From Locusta migratoria (lineage: Eukaryota; Arthropoda; Insecta; Orthoptera; Acrididae), in NCBI GenBank assembly GCA_026315105.1, contig CM048746.1, positions 350,179,548 through 350,243,547 on the forward strand: a stretch of 64,000 nt of DNA. Reading direction: 5' to 3'. Shown here piece after piece: positions 63,191-64,000 of this stretch. The position numbers were made by a program, and so were the translations under genes. The notes beneath the pieces were generated by a model. The model worked only from the letters and a program-made list of their open reading frames with translations. It did not search any database and was not told where the DNA came from. Numbering within the stretch: position 1 is the stretch's first letter; each line of letters begins with the position of its first letter.

Positions 63191-64000
63191 GTGGCCATTA
63201 GCGCAGTTTCATAAAACCTCGTGTCATCGTGTAAACTATTCTTAATTGTCAGTTCTTTTTTCATCAGTCTTAAGTTAGTCAATTCGTCCGTCTCTTCTCT
63301 CTCTCGGCCTCCTTCTCTCCGTCCTCCCTCGCTCGCCCCCCTCTCTCTCTCCCCTTCTTCTTCTTCTCTACCATCTCCCTCTTCATCTGCCTCTACCTAT
63401 CACTCTGTCCATCTCTACTTTCCCCTTTCTCTTCTAGTCATCTCTGTGATGATCCTCTTAAGGACTCATTAACCTTTGAGCAGGTCAGCGAGGACACAAG
63501 GATCCCTCGCAGAAGACACCAGGCCCAAGAATCTTAGAACTTAGAAGTAAAACCTTTCCTTTTCCTCTTTTTTTAACCTTTTTTGGCCCACTTTAGGTTA
63601 CGGTAGTAACACTAAAAGTGGGCCTTTGCGATCGTCTTTTGATAGCTCGAAATTTAAATGAAAATAACGGCTTAACTATTCATCTGAAACGAAAATTGAA
63701 TAACCGAATTTGTAGAGGAGAAAATTCTCTACAACTTTGCTCTATTATTTTTCCTTTTTTTTTTTTTTATATCTCGTACCGTTTCAAAGATATTTGCAAA
63801 CAAACCGGCGATTTTGGGATGTCTGTCTGTCTGTCCGTAACGTGTTCCCTGTTTTTAAGACGAACCGTTCAACCGATCAGCACCAAATTTGACAGACATG
63901 ATTGTAGGCCGCCAGAGACCAGAACCACCCTTCTTCAAATTATCCGGACAAAAAATACGGTAGTAATACCAAAAAATGCAGTTTGTAATATAATTGTAAT

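Larger units (their letters stand above)
52940..64000. repeat. Unit 2 of the tandem duplication (runs off the window)
   Basis: Starts with CATATATGTCAAAAGC and follows unit 1 to the equivalent of about 48552. Main differences: the I-type LINE has lost 2.4 kb, 413 bp of LINE sequence is retained at 54063-54475, and a SINE is present at 61575 but absent at the unit 1 positions 37237 and 45406. Confidence 0.92.
62551..64000. repeat. Block A, third copy, cut by the window end
   Basis: Matches 2300-3750 and 47098-48552. It contains the MADF relic, NRF1 motif, polypyrimidine tract and the start of the GCCCACTTT element (hairpin 63585-63624). Confidence 0.9.

Overview
This is a transposon-dense stretch of an insect nuclear genome with one clear host gene. 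It is eukaryotic: there are spliced exons with GT/AG borders, a TATA promoter, AATAAA signals, tRNA-derived SINEs, several LINE clades, an LTR retroelement and DNA transposons. The commonest SINE has a GCCGGCCGCGGTGGCCGAGG head, a GGTTCGAATCCCC B box and a TTTGAACATTTTT tail. This SINE, a second tRNA-derived SINE and the CR1-like LINE tails resemble repeats I remember from locusts and grasshoppers, so an orthopteran or near relative is the best guess. That comes from memory, not a search.

Layout. 1-2300: GC-rich sequence with a relic of a virus/Maverick-type packaging ATPase. 2300-8002: composite repeat block A, with a MADF-domain relic and an NRF1-type promoter. 8003-19800: nested DNA transposons, a 3-kb CR1-like LINE, RTE-like LINE remains and a GC-rich promoter-like island with an X-box. 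19800-28570: a decayed gypsy-type LTR retroelement on the minus strand, itself hit by an RTE-like LINE, a SINE and an inverted-repeat insertion. 28736-31304: mariner-like and GCCCACTTT-type elements.

Host gene. 31434-44762 (+) is a secreted chymotrypsin-fold serine protease. Its promoter has GATA and TATA motifs. Exon 1 (31494-31904) carries the signal peptide, activation site, His and Asp. A 12.5-kb intron follows, and exon 2a (44403-44762) carries the Ser. Joined in phase 0 they give 256 residues. The intron holds a CR1-like LINE split by a 5.2-kb I-type LINE with a matching target-site duplication.

Duplication. Bases 35169-52939 (17.8 kb) are duplicated in tandem from 52940 to beyond the window end. 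The copy includes the last exon (2b, 59883-60242), a THAP-domain relic, and block A at 47098 and 62551. Exon 1 is not copied, so one promoter and first exon face two intact alternative last exons. The last exons differ at 12 of 119 residues, and four of these sit at positions that line or edge the S1 pocket by alignment. Both carry Arg at chymotrypsin position 193 instead of Gly. Three SINEs inserted after the duplication, each with an empty site in the sister copy. Block A at 2300-8002 is an older third copy and shares a 1049-bp mismatch-free tract with the copy at 51451-52499, which suggests gene conversion or exchange.
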